Counted from the first letter of the stretch, positions 32,501-43,001 are shown. The stretch is DNA of 64,000 nt from Periplaneta americana (GCF_040183065.1 NC_091132.1:163234102-163298101); one strand, 5' to 3'. The notes: generated from the sequence alone by a model not told the origin. Numbers and translations are program-made.

Positions 32501-33078
32501 TTTAAACATCTTTTTTCTTCATCTTATTTAAAGGACAAGCATGTTTACGCTTTTAGAGCAAACAATATTTTCATATGGACTGTGCAAACGAGAAAAATTT
32601 TTCTGTAGGTTATCAATACATCAATACATCATGGATGTAGAAGGATTGTTGTAGAAACATTTTGGATTATTCTGGGAAGGGCAAGACCATTCGCAGGTAA
32701 ACCTTCAAATTCGTATGACCAGGAATGTGCCAACAAACGAACAAGATGGAGAAGAGGACGTTAATGGCCTTTGCAGATGCTTTTCCCTTGTTAGGTTAGG
32801 TTAGGTCACGGTGGCTACAGGCGGTTAGGACGACCCTTTGCACATCAATCATACTAAGACCTATTGTGCACGCCGAATTTATGGGATGAATGAGGATGAG
32901 GTTGTACCAGCCAACCGGCCGCATGTCAACCCTCATCTACTCACCAATGGAGGCCTCCTACCCTCACACCGAAAAGGCGACCAAGCAGCATAGAATCCAT
33001 TCCAACGACCCTTCAAAGGTGTCGGAGTGCCCTTGGAAGTGCTCTTAAGGAATGAATCCTGAGAGAGATATAGCGGAA

Positions 33079-33337
33079 GGTCCACACCTGTGGAGTAACG
33101 GTTAGCGCGTCTAGCCGTGAAACCAGGTGGCCCGGGTTCGATTTCCGCTCGCGGAAAATTACCTGGTTGAGATTTTTTCCGGGGTTTTCCCTCAACCCAA
33201 TATGACCAAATGCTAGGTAACTTTCGGTGTTGGACCCCGCACTCATTTCACTGGCATTATCACCTTCATCTCATTCACACGCTAAATAACCTAAGATGTT
33301 GATAAAACGTCGTAAAATAACCTACTAAAATAAAAAT
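33079..33337 (+). mobile_element. SINE S1 (plus strand)
   Basis: Head CACACCTGTGGAGTAACGGT, B box GGTTCGATTTCC, body TTTTTCCGGGGTTTTCCCTC, and 3' end CGTCGTAAAATAACC followed by TAAAATAAAAATAAAA. Intact but for point changes; sits in the DUF7869 element. Upstream, 32791-32806 is three TTAGG units. Confidence 0.9.
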
Positions 33338-34043
33338 AAAAAATATAGCGGAAGGGTGGGAAACAAAGAACAGTTGGCTATTGAATGAGATGAGAAAGAT
33401 GAATGATTTGATATGAAAATCTAAATTATTTTCGACACGGGAGGGGAAGAAAAAATTAAACATTGCAATGAAAATTCCAACCCGGCATTTGGCTAAGTAA
33501 CATTCAGGTTAGTTGGTCTGGGAATCGAACCACGCACCCCCCCCCCCCCCGAATGCGAGTTCAATGCGAAACGCTCGGATATTTTCCTTGTTAAAGATTC
33601 CTTTGAACACGTTTGAAGAGTGATTTTGTTATAATTATCGTAAAACCATGCAATTACTCTATTAAGTAAAACACTTCCAGTTCTTGAAGTTTCTTGTGAC
33701 TGTTTTGGGAATAGCGCTATTAAAAATAAAATAATAGTATTTCGAAAACTTTACTTTAAAGAAATCATGTTCAAATGCATAATTAGATCAAGTAATGTAA
33801 AATTAGAGTAATGAGTTTCAAAATAAATGTATGAAAATGGGATATCAATATTTAAATTTTCTTACAAAACGAATATTTGAACATTATGATTTGAATAAAC
33901 ATGGTAGGCATGCTTAATACTGACGTCTTCATCAATTAGAGCCATTCCCACATTTGTATCTTTCTTGTATGAGATGTAGGCAATTTTTGCATTTTTCTTA
34001 AAATTTACTTTGGATGACATAACCCATTTTGATCTCGGGCCCC

Positions 34044-35859
34044 TCATACATCACAACTGAATGCCTTCCTCCGCGTGTGCAAAAGTGCATGCTGGTTAAG
34101 AGAACTAGAATGCGAAAACTTCCTGCCACATATATCACAAGTGAATGGCTTCTCCCCTGTGTGTACCCGTGTATGCTCTTTTAAATTACAAGAACGCGAA
34201 AAGTTCTTTCCACATATATCACAACTGAATGCCTTCTGCCTAGTGTGTACGAGTGAATGTCTTTTCAGATTGCCAGGGAGCGAAAACTTCTTTCCACATA
34301 TATCACAACTGAATGCCTTCTCCCCTGAGTGTACGATTGTATGCTGTTTTAGAGAACTAAAATCCAAAAATTTTCTTCCACATATATCACAACTGAATGC
34401 CTTCTGCCCAGTGTGTACGAGTAAATGTTTTTTCAGGTTGCCAGGGCTCGAAAACTTCTTTCCACATATATCACAAATGAATGCCTTCTCCCCTGTGTGT
34501 ACGACTGTATGCCGTTTTAGAGAACTAGAATCCAAAAATTTTCTTCCACATATATCACAACTGAATGCCTTCTCCCCTGTGTGTACGATTGTATGACGTT
34601 TTAGAGAACTAGAATCCAAAAATTTTCTTCCACATATATCACAACTGAATGCCTTCTCCCCTGTGTGTACGATTGTATGCCGATTTAGAGAACTAGAATC
34701 CAAAAATTTTCTTCCACATATATCACAACTGAATGACTTCTGCCCAGTGTGTACGAGTAAATGTCTTTTCAGATTGCCAAGGCTCGAAAATTTCTTTCCA
34801 CATATATCACAAGCGAATGCCTTCACACCAGTGTGTACCAGTCTATGCTTTCTTGCATTACCAGATTCCGAAAACTTCTTTCCACATATATCACAAGTGA
34901 ATGCCTTCACCCCAATGTGTAGGATTCTATGTTTTTTTACAGAACCAGACTGCGAAAATGTCTTTGTACATATATCACAGCTGAATGCCTTCCTCTGAGT
35001 GTGTAAAAGTGCATGCTGGTTAAGAGAACTAGAATGCGAAAACTTCCTCCCACATATATCACAACTGAATGGCATCTCCCCTGTGTGTACCCGTGTATGC
35101 TCTTTTAAATTACCAGAACGCGAAAATATCTTTCCACATATATCACAACTGAATGCCTTCTGCCCAGTGTGTACGAGTGAATGTCTTTTCAGATTGCCAG
35201 GGAGCGAAAACTTCTTTCCACATATATCACAACTGAATGCCTTCTCCCTTGAGTGTACGATTGTATGCAGTTTTAGAGAACTAAAATCCAAAAATTTTCT
35301 TCCACATATATCACAACTGAATGCCTTCTCCCCTGTGTGTACGATTGTATGCCGTTTTAGAGAACTAGAATCCAAAAATTTTCTTCCACACATATCACAA
35401 CTGAATGCCTTCTCCCGTGTGTGTACAAGTGTATGCCTTCTTAAATTAGAGGTAAAAGAAAATTTCTTTCCACATATATCACAACTGAAAGGCTTCTCGT
35501 CTGAATGTACTCGGGCATGATCTTTCAGGGTATAAGAGTTCAAAAACATCTTTCCACATACATCACAACAGAATGATTTGTTGTCTGTGTGACGAAAAGT
35601 TTCCGAAAATTTCTTTCTACAGATATCACAACTGCATGTCTGGTCGCCTGTGTGTGTTTTCAAAAGATCCACCTGCAAACAGTCCTTTCCACAATCATCG
35701 GATATCAACGGTCTCTTGTCCTTGTGTAGAACAGTATGTCTTTTGAGTTCCATCGAATCGAAAAAATACTCTCCACAAACATCACATTTGAAGGTCTTCT
35801 CATATGTTTCCAGGCATTCATCTTCTGTAATACTGTGGCAGCAAGGTGGAACTCCAGAG
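34044..35859 (-). CDS. ZNF-B terminal exon: C2H2 finger array, cut by a transposon
   Basis: Acceptor TTTTCTTCACAG|CTCTGG, then GVPPCCHSITEDECLETYEK and finger 1 (FKCDVCGEYF), degenerate fingers 2 and 3 as in A, and 18 further intact C2H2 fingers: 19 in all over 604 residues. The frame ends FSCDV plus a stop supplied by the transposon end (34044-34046). Fingers 7-10 (helices LDFSSLKLH, SLPGNLKRH, SRSGNLKEH, SHSSSLNQH) are repeated as 18-21, and the repeat runs on past the insertion, so a block of about seven fingers was duplicated inside the array. Many helices use the LDSSSLKRH type absent from A. With E1-E2-E3 the protein would be about 697 residues. Confidence 0.85.
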
Positions 35860-36202
35860 CTGTGAAGAAAATGTGCGCTTAATTCGAACAAGATGACTAA
35901 ACAAAGATATATCATCAAAAGCAAAACTACAACACAAATATATTATACTTAGTAAATGCACTGATTGGCAAAAAAAATCATGCACCAATAAGAACCTGCC
36001 ATTTTGCTGCTAACCTCGGCATACAGTTACATCTCCAGTAAAAAGTCACAATGTTTAGTGTAGTAATGTAATTAGTTGAAGAGTCTTGCCACCAGAGGCC
36101 GTGATCCTGCTGTCATCCGTGGCCTCTAAAAGGGCTTGCACAGGCTACTCAAATGTAGAGGACTGTTGTTTCCTGTTGTGTAAAACTCGTCGATGAATTG
36201 AC

Positions 36203-36460
36203 ATGCCTCTACGACGTAATGGAAGAGACTTTACCCAGTTAACAGAGTTTGAGAGGAGGCGCATTACTGGAGTGCGCGAGGCCAGGTGGTCGTATCGGCG
36301 AATCGCCAGCCACCTACGCCGTTCTGACCAGATTGTCAGGATGTGTTGGGACCAGTGGATGCGTGAGGGCACGCAACCACAGCCACTGGGCTCAGGACGC
36401 CCTCGACTGACAACCAGGAAAGAAGTTCGTCGGATCCTCCGACAAGAGCAAACAGATCCT
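36203..36460 (+). pseudogene. Tc1 transposase, N-terminal DNA-binding part (unit B)
   Basis: Reads FTQLTEFERRRITGVREARW, SYRRIASHLRRSDQIVRMCW, then GSGRPRLTTRKEVRRIL: paired helix-turn-helix with a GRPR hook, as in Tc1-like transposases. Continues at 41235 after the nested insertions. Confidence 0.8.
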
Positions 36461-36919
36461 ACAGGGAGCTACTACCTGAAAGCCAGATTTGTATAATTGT
36501 ATGTATTTATTTATTATCACTACAATTGGGTATACATCCGGTGGTAGTGATATATAATATACAATAATTACAATTACATGAAATAAAATAAAATAAACAT
36601 AAATGAAATAAAATAAAATAAACGTAAATCTATAAATAGTAAGTGCAATAAACCTAGGATTATAAGTAAAAACTATTCCATAATAATGCCTACGATAAGC
36701 AAAAGTAAATCTAACTTATAAGTACTTCTATTTCACCCAACTATTACCAATTTAAGTAATTACATATCACCTTAATTAATTACATGCGAACTTAATTACA
36801 TATCACCTTAATTTATTTACATATCAACTAAATTACATATCATCTTAATTAATTATATATCAACTCAATTAATTACATGACACAACTTGAATAATTACTC
36901 TGCACGTCCAATTAAATTT

Positions 36920-37528
36920 TCAGTCTAATCTTCTCAGCCTTTGCTTAAATGTATTGATTTTCAGAGGACCACCCTGAAAGATTGCCGCAGGTAAGCTGTT
37001 CCAGCCTACTATTGTGCGGTTAAGAAAGGAAAATTTTGCCACGTCCGTTTTTTGTTTTCTACATTTAAACTTCCTAATATGATCAGTCCTTCCTAAGTAT
37101 GATGGTGTTGCTAATCTAGCATTGATATCGGTCCATGCTTTGTGTCCCATTTGCGCCTTGAATAATGCGGTGAGTCTGGTTTTTCATCGCCTTGATTTGA
37201 GAAGTTCCCACCCTAAGTCTTTTACTATCTCCTCACCATGTCCCTTCCCCATTTTGACATATTTTGCTGCCTTGCATCGGACCTTTTCTATTGAACCGAT
37301 TTGGTTTTGTCTGTACGGATCCCAACCTACTGCTCCATATTCTATAATTGGGCGAACAAGGGTATTGTATGTTAATTCTTTTGACTTTCGGTTAGATTTC
37401 TTCAGAATACGCATAGAGAAATGTAGTGCTTTCCAGGCTTTCCTTGTGGTATTAGTGACTTGTTCCTCCCAACCCAGTTTGTTACTTAAATATATACCTA
37501 GGTATTTACAAGTGTTCACTTGTGCCAC
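36920..37528 (-). pseudogene. CR1 LINE ORF2, C-terminal region
   Basis: Two open pieces. 37184-37528 has NTCKYLGIYLSNKLGWEEQV and LVRPIIEYGAVGWDPYRQNQ, the usual post-RT thumb (YLGV, LVRPxLEYA). 36920-37150 has DINARLATPSYLGRTDHIRK and FSFLNRTIVGWNSLP, the C terminus of CR1-like ORF2. A frame break lies between them. Confidence 0.8.
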
Positions 37529-37683
37529 GGATGTACCATTCAGCTGATATCCGAGACAAATTTCTTAATGCGTTCTACAGAAGGATATTGACTTTTACTG
37601 ACATTGATTTTCATTTTATTTTCTGTCGTCCGGGTTTCAATAACCTTAAGATCGTTTTGTAAGGCGGCGATATCGGATTCACC

Positions 37684-38638
37684 ATTAACTTGTCTATATA
37701 TTATTGTCGTCTGCGAATAACCTTATTTGAGACGTAGTATTTCTATATATATATATATATATATAAGAAACAATAGAGGTGCAAGGACCGCCCCTTGAGG
37801 CACGCCTGATGTTACTTTTCCTAGTTCCGATATTTCTTTTCCTAGTCTGACTTTTTGGGTTCTGGTCTCTAAGAATTTATTTATCCATCTTACTACTCGA
37901 TTATCTATTGGAATCCTGCTTAGTTTGTCTAAAAGTTTTTCGTGAGGCACTACGTCGAAAGCTTTAGCGAAATCGATCACAACTCCGTCTATTCTTCCCC
38001 CCCCCCCCATCAACTTCATCGGATAAATCTTGTATTAAGGATGTGATTTGACTTTCGCAAGAGTATCCTGGTCTGAAGCCATGTTGATTTTTGTTCAGCC
38101 ATTCGTTATTTTCTAAAATGTTGCGAATATATTGTGTTATTAGATGTTCCATTATTTTGCAGATAACTGATGTGAGACTGACAGGTCTGTAATTGTTCGC
38201 ATCGCATTTGTCTGCTGCTTTATATATGGGGATTATGATAGCCGATTTCCAGTCGTCTGGGATACTACAATTATTTATTGATATATTAAAAATTTGCATT
38301 AAGTACGGGATCATGGCTTCATCTCCTAACTTTATAATTTCTGTGGGAATATCGTCTGGACCACGCGATTTTCGGTTTTGTAGTCTCTTTATTCTGTTCC
38401 GAATATCTTTAGCTGTTATTTCGAACATCTCTGAGCATTCACTTTCATCGATTGTAATCTCTCTTTCCTTTTTATTGAAAATAGTAATAAATTTTGAGTT
38501 TAGTAATTCTGCTTTTTGTTTGTCCCCTGTAATTATTTGGTCATTAGTGTCTCTCAAAACTGGTATTGATTCCCGATTTCCCCTTCTTCTGCGCATGTAA
38601 TTATAAAACCTACCCCAGTTATTTTCACCTTCTTTCAA
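37684..38638 (-). pseudogene. CR1 LINE ORF2, reverse transcriptase
   Basis: Blocks in order: GPDDIPTEIIK, IPIYKAADKCDANNYRPVSL, LNKNQHGFRPGYSCESQI, then after a frame slip at a C-tract (37998-38008) DGVVIDFAKAFDVVPHEKLL, VTSGVPQGAVLAPLLFLIYI. A (TA)n run pushes the frame off just before RLFADDNNIYRQ (about 37690-37725). So the catalytic FADD survives, but the frame is broken twice within the RT. Confidence 0.85.
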
Positions 38639-38956
38639 TAAATTTTGCAGGTAGTTCGCTTCTGCCTTTTTCTTTTCTTCTTCTGTTGTACGCTCGCCTA
38701 GCCTTTTTCTTTAGTTGTCTAACATATTTTGTATAATACTCCGGGTCTGAATTAGTTTTACTATTTTGTAAGGCACATATTTGGAGGTGGCCTCGGTTAA
38801 TATTGGTTTAAAATTTTCCCATACTTGATCCATGGTTTTGCCCTTGTCTAAGCATTTGTTATGTTGATCTATAAGGTAACCTCACAAACCGTTTATGTCT
38901 GTTTTGTTATACTGCCATATTTTCCTAGTGATATCTATTCGGAAATTTGTCTGAAG

Positions 38957-39292
38957 TCAGTTTAGCTCGAGTTGAACACTGTTATGATCACTGATTCCAG
39001 GTAATATTTGTGAAGAATGAAAACTATCCCAGGGTCGTATCAAGAAGACATCTGAAAGGTTATTGTTTCTTGTAGGTTTATTTGTGACCTGTGTAAATCC
39101 TTGTTCCCGTACTAAGTAATTAACAAAGGTTTGTGGAAGGGTGTTTGTCTCTACCTGACCATTCCAGTTCACTGCGGGTAGATTTAAATCCCCTGCTAAC
39201 ACAATCTTCCGTTCTAACGATATTGAGGAAATCTTTTCTTGTAACTTACTCAAAGTAAATAAATTTGTTTCGTTCAGAGGCCTATATCCCAC
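38957..39292 (-). pseudogene. CR1 LINE ORF2, endonuclease C-terminal half
   Basis: Contains KIVLAGDLNLPAVNW (GDxN of APE-type endonucleases) and PGISDHNSVQLEL (SDH motif). The N-terminal half of the domain lies further upstream (39293-39600) in broken frames. Confidence 0.8.
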
Positions 39293-39634
39293 TTTTCACC
39301 ATTGCATTTATTTTTGATTTGTACCGTTATAATTTCTGCTTCTGCATGTGACCATAACAAGCTGCTGTCTATACCTGTTTTAATACAAACAAATACTCCT
39401 CCCCCACTGGCATCTCTATCTCTTCTGTAAATCCTATAATCATTCCTGCATATTTCTGCATCGTATATGTTACTGTGAAGCCATGACTCCGTACCTATAA
39501 TTATCTCCGGATTGTAGATATCAACTAAATTCCAAAATTATTATTTTATTTACTATACTTCTGCAGTTAACCTGTAGCAACCTTAACAGATTGATCCTCA
39601 CCTGTTCGCTGTTCGGTTCCGCGTTGTCCCGTCT

Positions 39635-40201
39635 TCATTGCTGACTCCTGTCCTCTCTCGTCATTGCTGCCACCCTAGCAAAGAGAGCTCCCATCGCCAC
39701 CGTCCCTCTCCGGTTCAGGTACACCCCGTCCTGCCCGAAATCTCTGTCGTCCAGCCACGAGTTGCCGTCCACGTACTGTGTTCCCAGCTGCTCCGCAACC
39801 CACTCGAACTCCTTGTTTGCCCGTCCCACCTTCCTCCAGTTGATGTCGCGACGCCTGATGATCCCGCTGATGATGATGTCCGCTGTCAGGTACCGTTTCT
39901 TCGTAGATGACACCAGATCATATAAGTCCGCCATGATGTAGTCCACGCTTCTTCTTCTCAAATCGTTCGTCCACACATGTAGAATGATTTTCTTAGGTTC
40001 CCCTCTCTCGCGCTGCTCAATTTCGTGTTTCATTTTGTCGACTCGTATTCCCGGGTAGCATTCCACTTCCAGTTCTGGATTTTCTTCTGCCACATATCTG
40101 ACCATCGAGTCCCCTATGACAACACACTCCGCAATTCCTTTTTCCTTCCTCTGTCGTAGTCGTACATTTTCTTCTTCCAGGTTCTTCACTCGTTGTTCCA
40201 C
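39635..40201 (-). CDS. CR1 LINE ORF1, coiled coil and SGNH esterase
   Basis: Begins with a short coiled coil (VKNLEEENVRLRQRKEK), then an SGNH-hydrolase fold: block I VVIGDSMVRY, WTNDLRRRSVDYIMADLYDL (block III, usually GTND) and DGVYLNRRGTVAMGALFARV. Relatives have DGVHLNRRG; here the expected catalytic His is Tyr, so esterase activity is probably lost in this copy. The frame differs from the upstream PHD part (overlap at 40186-40201) by one base. Confidence 0.8.
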   Translation of the reverse strand: MEQRVKNLEEENVRLRQRKEKGIAECVVIGDSMVRYVAEENPELEVECYPGIRVDKMKHEIEQRERGEPKKIILHVWTNDLRRRSVDYIMADLYDLVSSTKKRYLTADIIISGIIRRRDINWRKVGRANKEFEWVAEQLGTQYVDGNSWLDDRDFGQDGVYLNRRGTVAMGALFARVAAMTREDRSQQ

Positions 40202-40614
40202 CCTCCCAGTTTCTCACGCAATGTCTTGTTCTCGTCCCGAAGTGTGTCCAGTTCGTTCTTCACGCTGTTGGTCCCGCAGTCTCTGCACACCCACGTTTCT
40301 TCGATGATCTGGTCACTCTTGATTTTCTGGCATCCCAGGTGAAACCATACCTTGCAGCCGTTGCACAAAACACCTACCCTTAGGTTCTTCTTGCATCTTC
40401 CACATTTAATGCTGGTCTTCTCGGGGTCGTTTATGAATCCTGGGTTCAGCTCCACGCCTCCTATTACCAACATTGTGGCGATTACTATGGCGAAGTAGAT
40501 ATTCACCTTCTGTTGCTTGTCCTGTCCACTTGCCAACCCTTGGCTCATCTTTCCTCGTCCTCCTTCAGCCCACATTCCAATCCTCGCACTGTACGTACCC
40601 ATGTCACAACCCAT
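40186..40614 (-). CDS. CR1 LINE ORF1, 2A-like motif and PHD finger
   Basis: A hydrophobic stretch (YFAIVIATMLVI) leads into GGVELNPGF (residues 52-60, about 40435-40458), close to the 2A ribosome-skipping consensus D(V/I)ExNPGP but with Asp to Gly and the final Pro to Phe. Then a PHD finger: KCGRCKKNLRVGVLCNGC, WFHLGC, WVCRDC, and a coiled coil. This layout is known in CR1/L2-type ORF1 proteins. Confidence 0.8.
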   Translation of the reverse strand: MGCDMGTYSARIGMWAEGGRGKMSQGLASGQDKQQKVNIYFAIVIATMLVIGGVELNPGFINDPEKTSIKCGRCKKNLRVGVLCNGCKVWFHLGCQKIKSDQIIEETWVCRDCGTNSVKNELDTLRDENKTLREKLGGWNNE

Positions 40615-41234
40615 TGTCCCGTAGCAGGTAGAAAACAGGACTTAACTCTACCGAGGTCCGACTGCGACTGTGAGGTCCGACAGCGACCTCGTTACTGGAG
40701 GTACGTTAACAGAAAGCCACAATTTAAAGTCACACAGTATTTGTGTGCACCAACAGTTGAGTTGTGGCGTCTTGTCAGCTCATTTGAGTTGTATGGATAT
40801 AAAAAGGAAAAATTGTGACGGTGTCGTGTATAGTTCCTGCGGTAGCTCAGTCGGTAGACCGTTCGCGCGCTAAGCGAAGGGTCCCGGGATCGATACCCGG
40901 GCCCAGAACAATTTTTCCTTGAAATTATTCAAACCTGCTTTACAGGGAGCTACTACCTGAAAGCCAGATTTATATAATACATTCGTTACTGGAGGTACGT
41001 TAACAGAAAGCCACAATTTAAGTCACACAGTATTTGTGTCCACTCACAGTTGAGTTGCGGCGTCTTGTCAGCTCATGTGAGTTGTGTGGGATATAAAAAG
41101 GAAAAAATTGTGATGGTGTCGCGTATAGTTCCTGGGGTAGCTCAGTCGGTAGAGCGTTCGCGCGCTAAGCGAAGGGTCCCGGGTTTGACACCCGGCCCCA
41201 GAAAAATTTTTCCTTGAAATTATTCTGATCCAAC

Positions 41235-41990
41235 TCTTTCACCGCCCACCACCCTGAGACAGGTTGCAGCATTATTACAGGCCCCTGAGTCTGCTTGAAC
41301 CATTTCCAGGCGCTTGATTGATGAAAATTTGGTCTCACGGCGCCCATTACGTGTCCTGCCATTGACACCCGCCCACCATGGCCTCCATTTGCAGTGGTGT
41401 CGTGGGCAACAAACCTGGACTGCTGCAGACTGGAACCGGGCTTCTTTAGCGATGCATCCACATTCTCTTTAAGCTCTGACGACGGTCGTAGTCGTGCCTG
41501 GAGACCTTGTGGTGCGCGTCTCAATCCTACATTAGCTGTGGCGCAACACACTGCACCCACTGCTGGCGTGCTGGTCTGGGGGGCCATCGCATTCGACAGT
41601 CGGTCACTCCTAGTAGTGATATGAGGGTCAATAACAGCGCAGCGAAATGTGCAGGACATCCTCCTCCCACATGTGTTGCCACTCGTGGCATGGCGTCGAA
41701 GAGGGCTTTTTTAGCAGGATAATGCTCAGTCGCACACAGCAAGGGTGTCACAGGAACGCTTCCCCAACATTGTCACACTTCCATGGCCTGCACAATCGCC
41801 AGATTTGTCACCAATCGAACATTTCTAGGACCACCTGGGACGTCAACTGCAGCTGACTAGAAGTTCACAAGATCTAGAGAACCAGTTGCAGTAAATATGG
41901 ACAGATATGCCGCAGGACATCATACAAAACCTGTATGCCTCCATGTCTATTCGTATTACACCTTGTATCCAAACTAGAGTTGAAGAAACA
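41235..41990 (+). pseudogene. Tc1 transposase, catalytic part (unit B)
   Basis: The plus strand reads VWGAIAFDSRSLLVVI, RNVQDILLPHVLPLV, FQQDNAQSHTARVSQERFPN, LPWPAQSPDLSPIEHFWDHL, the DDE catalytic blocks of Tc1-like transposases (second D in QDNAxxHxA, third in SPDLxPIEHxWD). Stops occur in several places. Confidence 0.8.
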
Positions 41991-42918
41991 GGGTAATACA
42001 ACCACAATTCAGGTGGTCAGTTTTCAGCAATACAATTAATATTTTGCTCTAATATTGCAATCATTTACATACATCAACGTTACGATTATGCATATCAGGT
42101 TTCATGCAATTTCCACAACTCCTTTTTGGTGCGTGATTTTTTTTTTATCAGGCAGTGTATATGGCAGTACAGAAGTTAATTCTCAAAAGTGCTTTATAGT
42201 TGGTCTTTTACGACGATATATCAACAACTATTGTTGATTGTGTAGCGACTGAAGATGTAAATCCTAGCGAGATGAGTCCAGGAACGAAACTTACCCACCA
42301 TTTTCTATTAATGGGTTGAGAAAAAAACCACGGAAAATAATTTAAACTCACATAACTACTATTTCTGTAAACATATATTTCGAGTAATAGAATTTGCGCA
42401 GTTGCTTTTCTTGTGTGGAATTCTCCATGACAGTTTCTTCTTCACTGTCCAGTATGACAATCACTGAGAAATAGCTGACAATTTGCACATGCTCCAGCAA
42501 CTGAATCGTAATATAAGAGTGTAAAATAATGAAAACTTCAAGTTAAGATATAGGGGGTAACATTATTGTCATCCACTTCTAAGGTTTGGAGACTGGAAAT
42601 GGAAAAATGAGAACAAATCGGTTACAAAGAAGTTCATATGGATGGGTAGAGGGCGAGATACATAGACACACTATCACACAAACGTATACATAGACGAATA
42701 GATTGACACATAGAAAATGATGCAAAGAAACAGATAAGGAGAGACAGATAGACACAAAGCGAGACAATTTACAGGTGTACATTGCAATTCAGGATAATGA
42801 GTCCATCTGAACATCAATCATGTTGAAACTAATTAGAAATTCCTATTCTTCGTCATTATTATTTAAATAAAGCATTGAAACCAACAACGAATTAAAGGCC
42901 CTCACACACACTACTCAC

Positions 42919-43001
42919 CCTTCGGTAAATACTTTATTCTCTTCTGCTGTTACTTGTAGTTCGACCTCATCCTGCTCTTTATTTATGTCACATGCCTCGT
43001 C
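42919..43001 (-). CDS. ZNF-B exon E3
   Basis: Acceptor CTTTTGCAG|GACGAG, donor GAAGG|GTGAGTAGTG, 83 bp, same phases as in A. Reads DEACDINKEQDEVELQVTAE then ENKVFTEG, closer to C than to A, in agreement with the shared Tc1 insertion. The intron to the array is stretched to about 7 kb by the nested transposons. Confidence 0.85.

Larger units (their letters stand above)
31336..34046 (+). mobile_element. TIR element coding for a DUF7869-like protein, inside the ZNF-B array
   Basis: Ends TTGAGGCGCCCGAGATGAAA and, in complement, TGAGGGGCCCGAGATCAAAA, about 30 bp. TACAT is repeated at 31331-31335 and 34047-34051. AAAATGGG(A/C)TATGT-like motifs recur just inside the ends (31352, 31462, 31515, 31547, 31582, 31631; 33832 and, inverted, 34019). 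Plus-strand coding remnants match DUF7869 blocks (DCQQNLAFPRL; FLDSFLPCDKIFGKVE). Contains an S1 SINE. Confidence 0.75.
36498..40688 (-). mobile_element. CR1-type LINE, nearly full length
   Basis: About 4.19 kb on the minus strand inside the SINE. ORF1 has a 2A-like motif, PHD finger and SGNH esterase; ORF2 has an APE-type endonuclease and reverse transcriptase. Frame breaks: one in ORF1, several in ORF2, including a (TA)n expansion at 37741-37765. The 3' end at 36498 has short AAATAAAATAAAA repeats around 36580-36625. Confidence 0.85.
36461..41224 (+). mobile_element. tRNA-like SINE dimer (family S2b), split by a LINE
   Basis: Flanked by CAGATCCT (36453-36460) and CTGATCCA (41225-41232). 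Two head-to-tail units. Unit 1 is 36461-36497 plus 40689-40930; unit 2 is 40931-41224. Each has a leader with TATAAAAAGG, then a 72-nt tRNA-like cloverleaf (40836-40907, 41131-41202; acceptor CCTGGGG/CCCCAGA, D arm GCTC/GAGC, anticodon arm TTCGC/GCGAA with central GCT, T arm CCGGG/CCCGG). Unit C has only one copy at this place. Confidence 0.75.
35959..42157 (+). mobile_element. Tc1-like transposon in the E3/array intron of unit B, heavily nested
   Basis: Ends CACTGATTGGCAAAAAAAAT and, in complement, CACTGCCTGATAAAAAAAAA with ATCAYGCACCAA next to them. TA stands on the right (42158-42159), TG (mutated) on the left. Unit A at about 15488 is empty (AGTAAATACGTGG); unit C carries the same element at 58592-60276. 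It codes for a Tc1 transposase in two parts because a SINE dimer, itself split by a CR1 LINE, sits in the gene. Confidence 0.85.

Noticed and set aside
32791-32806. (TTAGG)3, the insect telomeric repeat, as a sign of a telomere or a telomere-healed break
   Set aside because: Only three units, inside a transposon, part of a longer repeated phrase (TTAGGTTAGGTCACGG) rather than an array.
34075-35520. Plus-strand open frames of 70-173 codons opposite the finger arrays (also at 13697-15043 and 57616-57897)
   Set aside because: Antisense shadows of the 84-bp finger repeat; the periodic peptide reflects the repeat, not a gene.
41131-41202. Functional tRNA-Ser(GCT)
   Set aside because: No long variable arm, and it lies in a repeated 265-bp unit with TATA leader in a dead transposon.
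41165-41659. 164-codon minus frame (and 59313-59780)
   Set aside because: Antisense of the Tc1 transposase catalytic region, which reads correctly on the plus strand.
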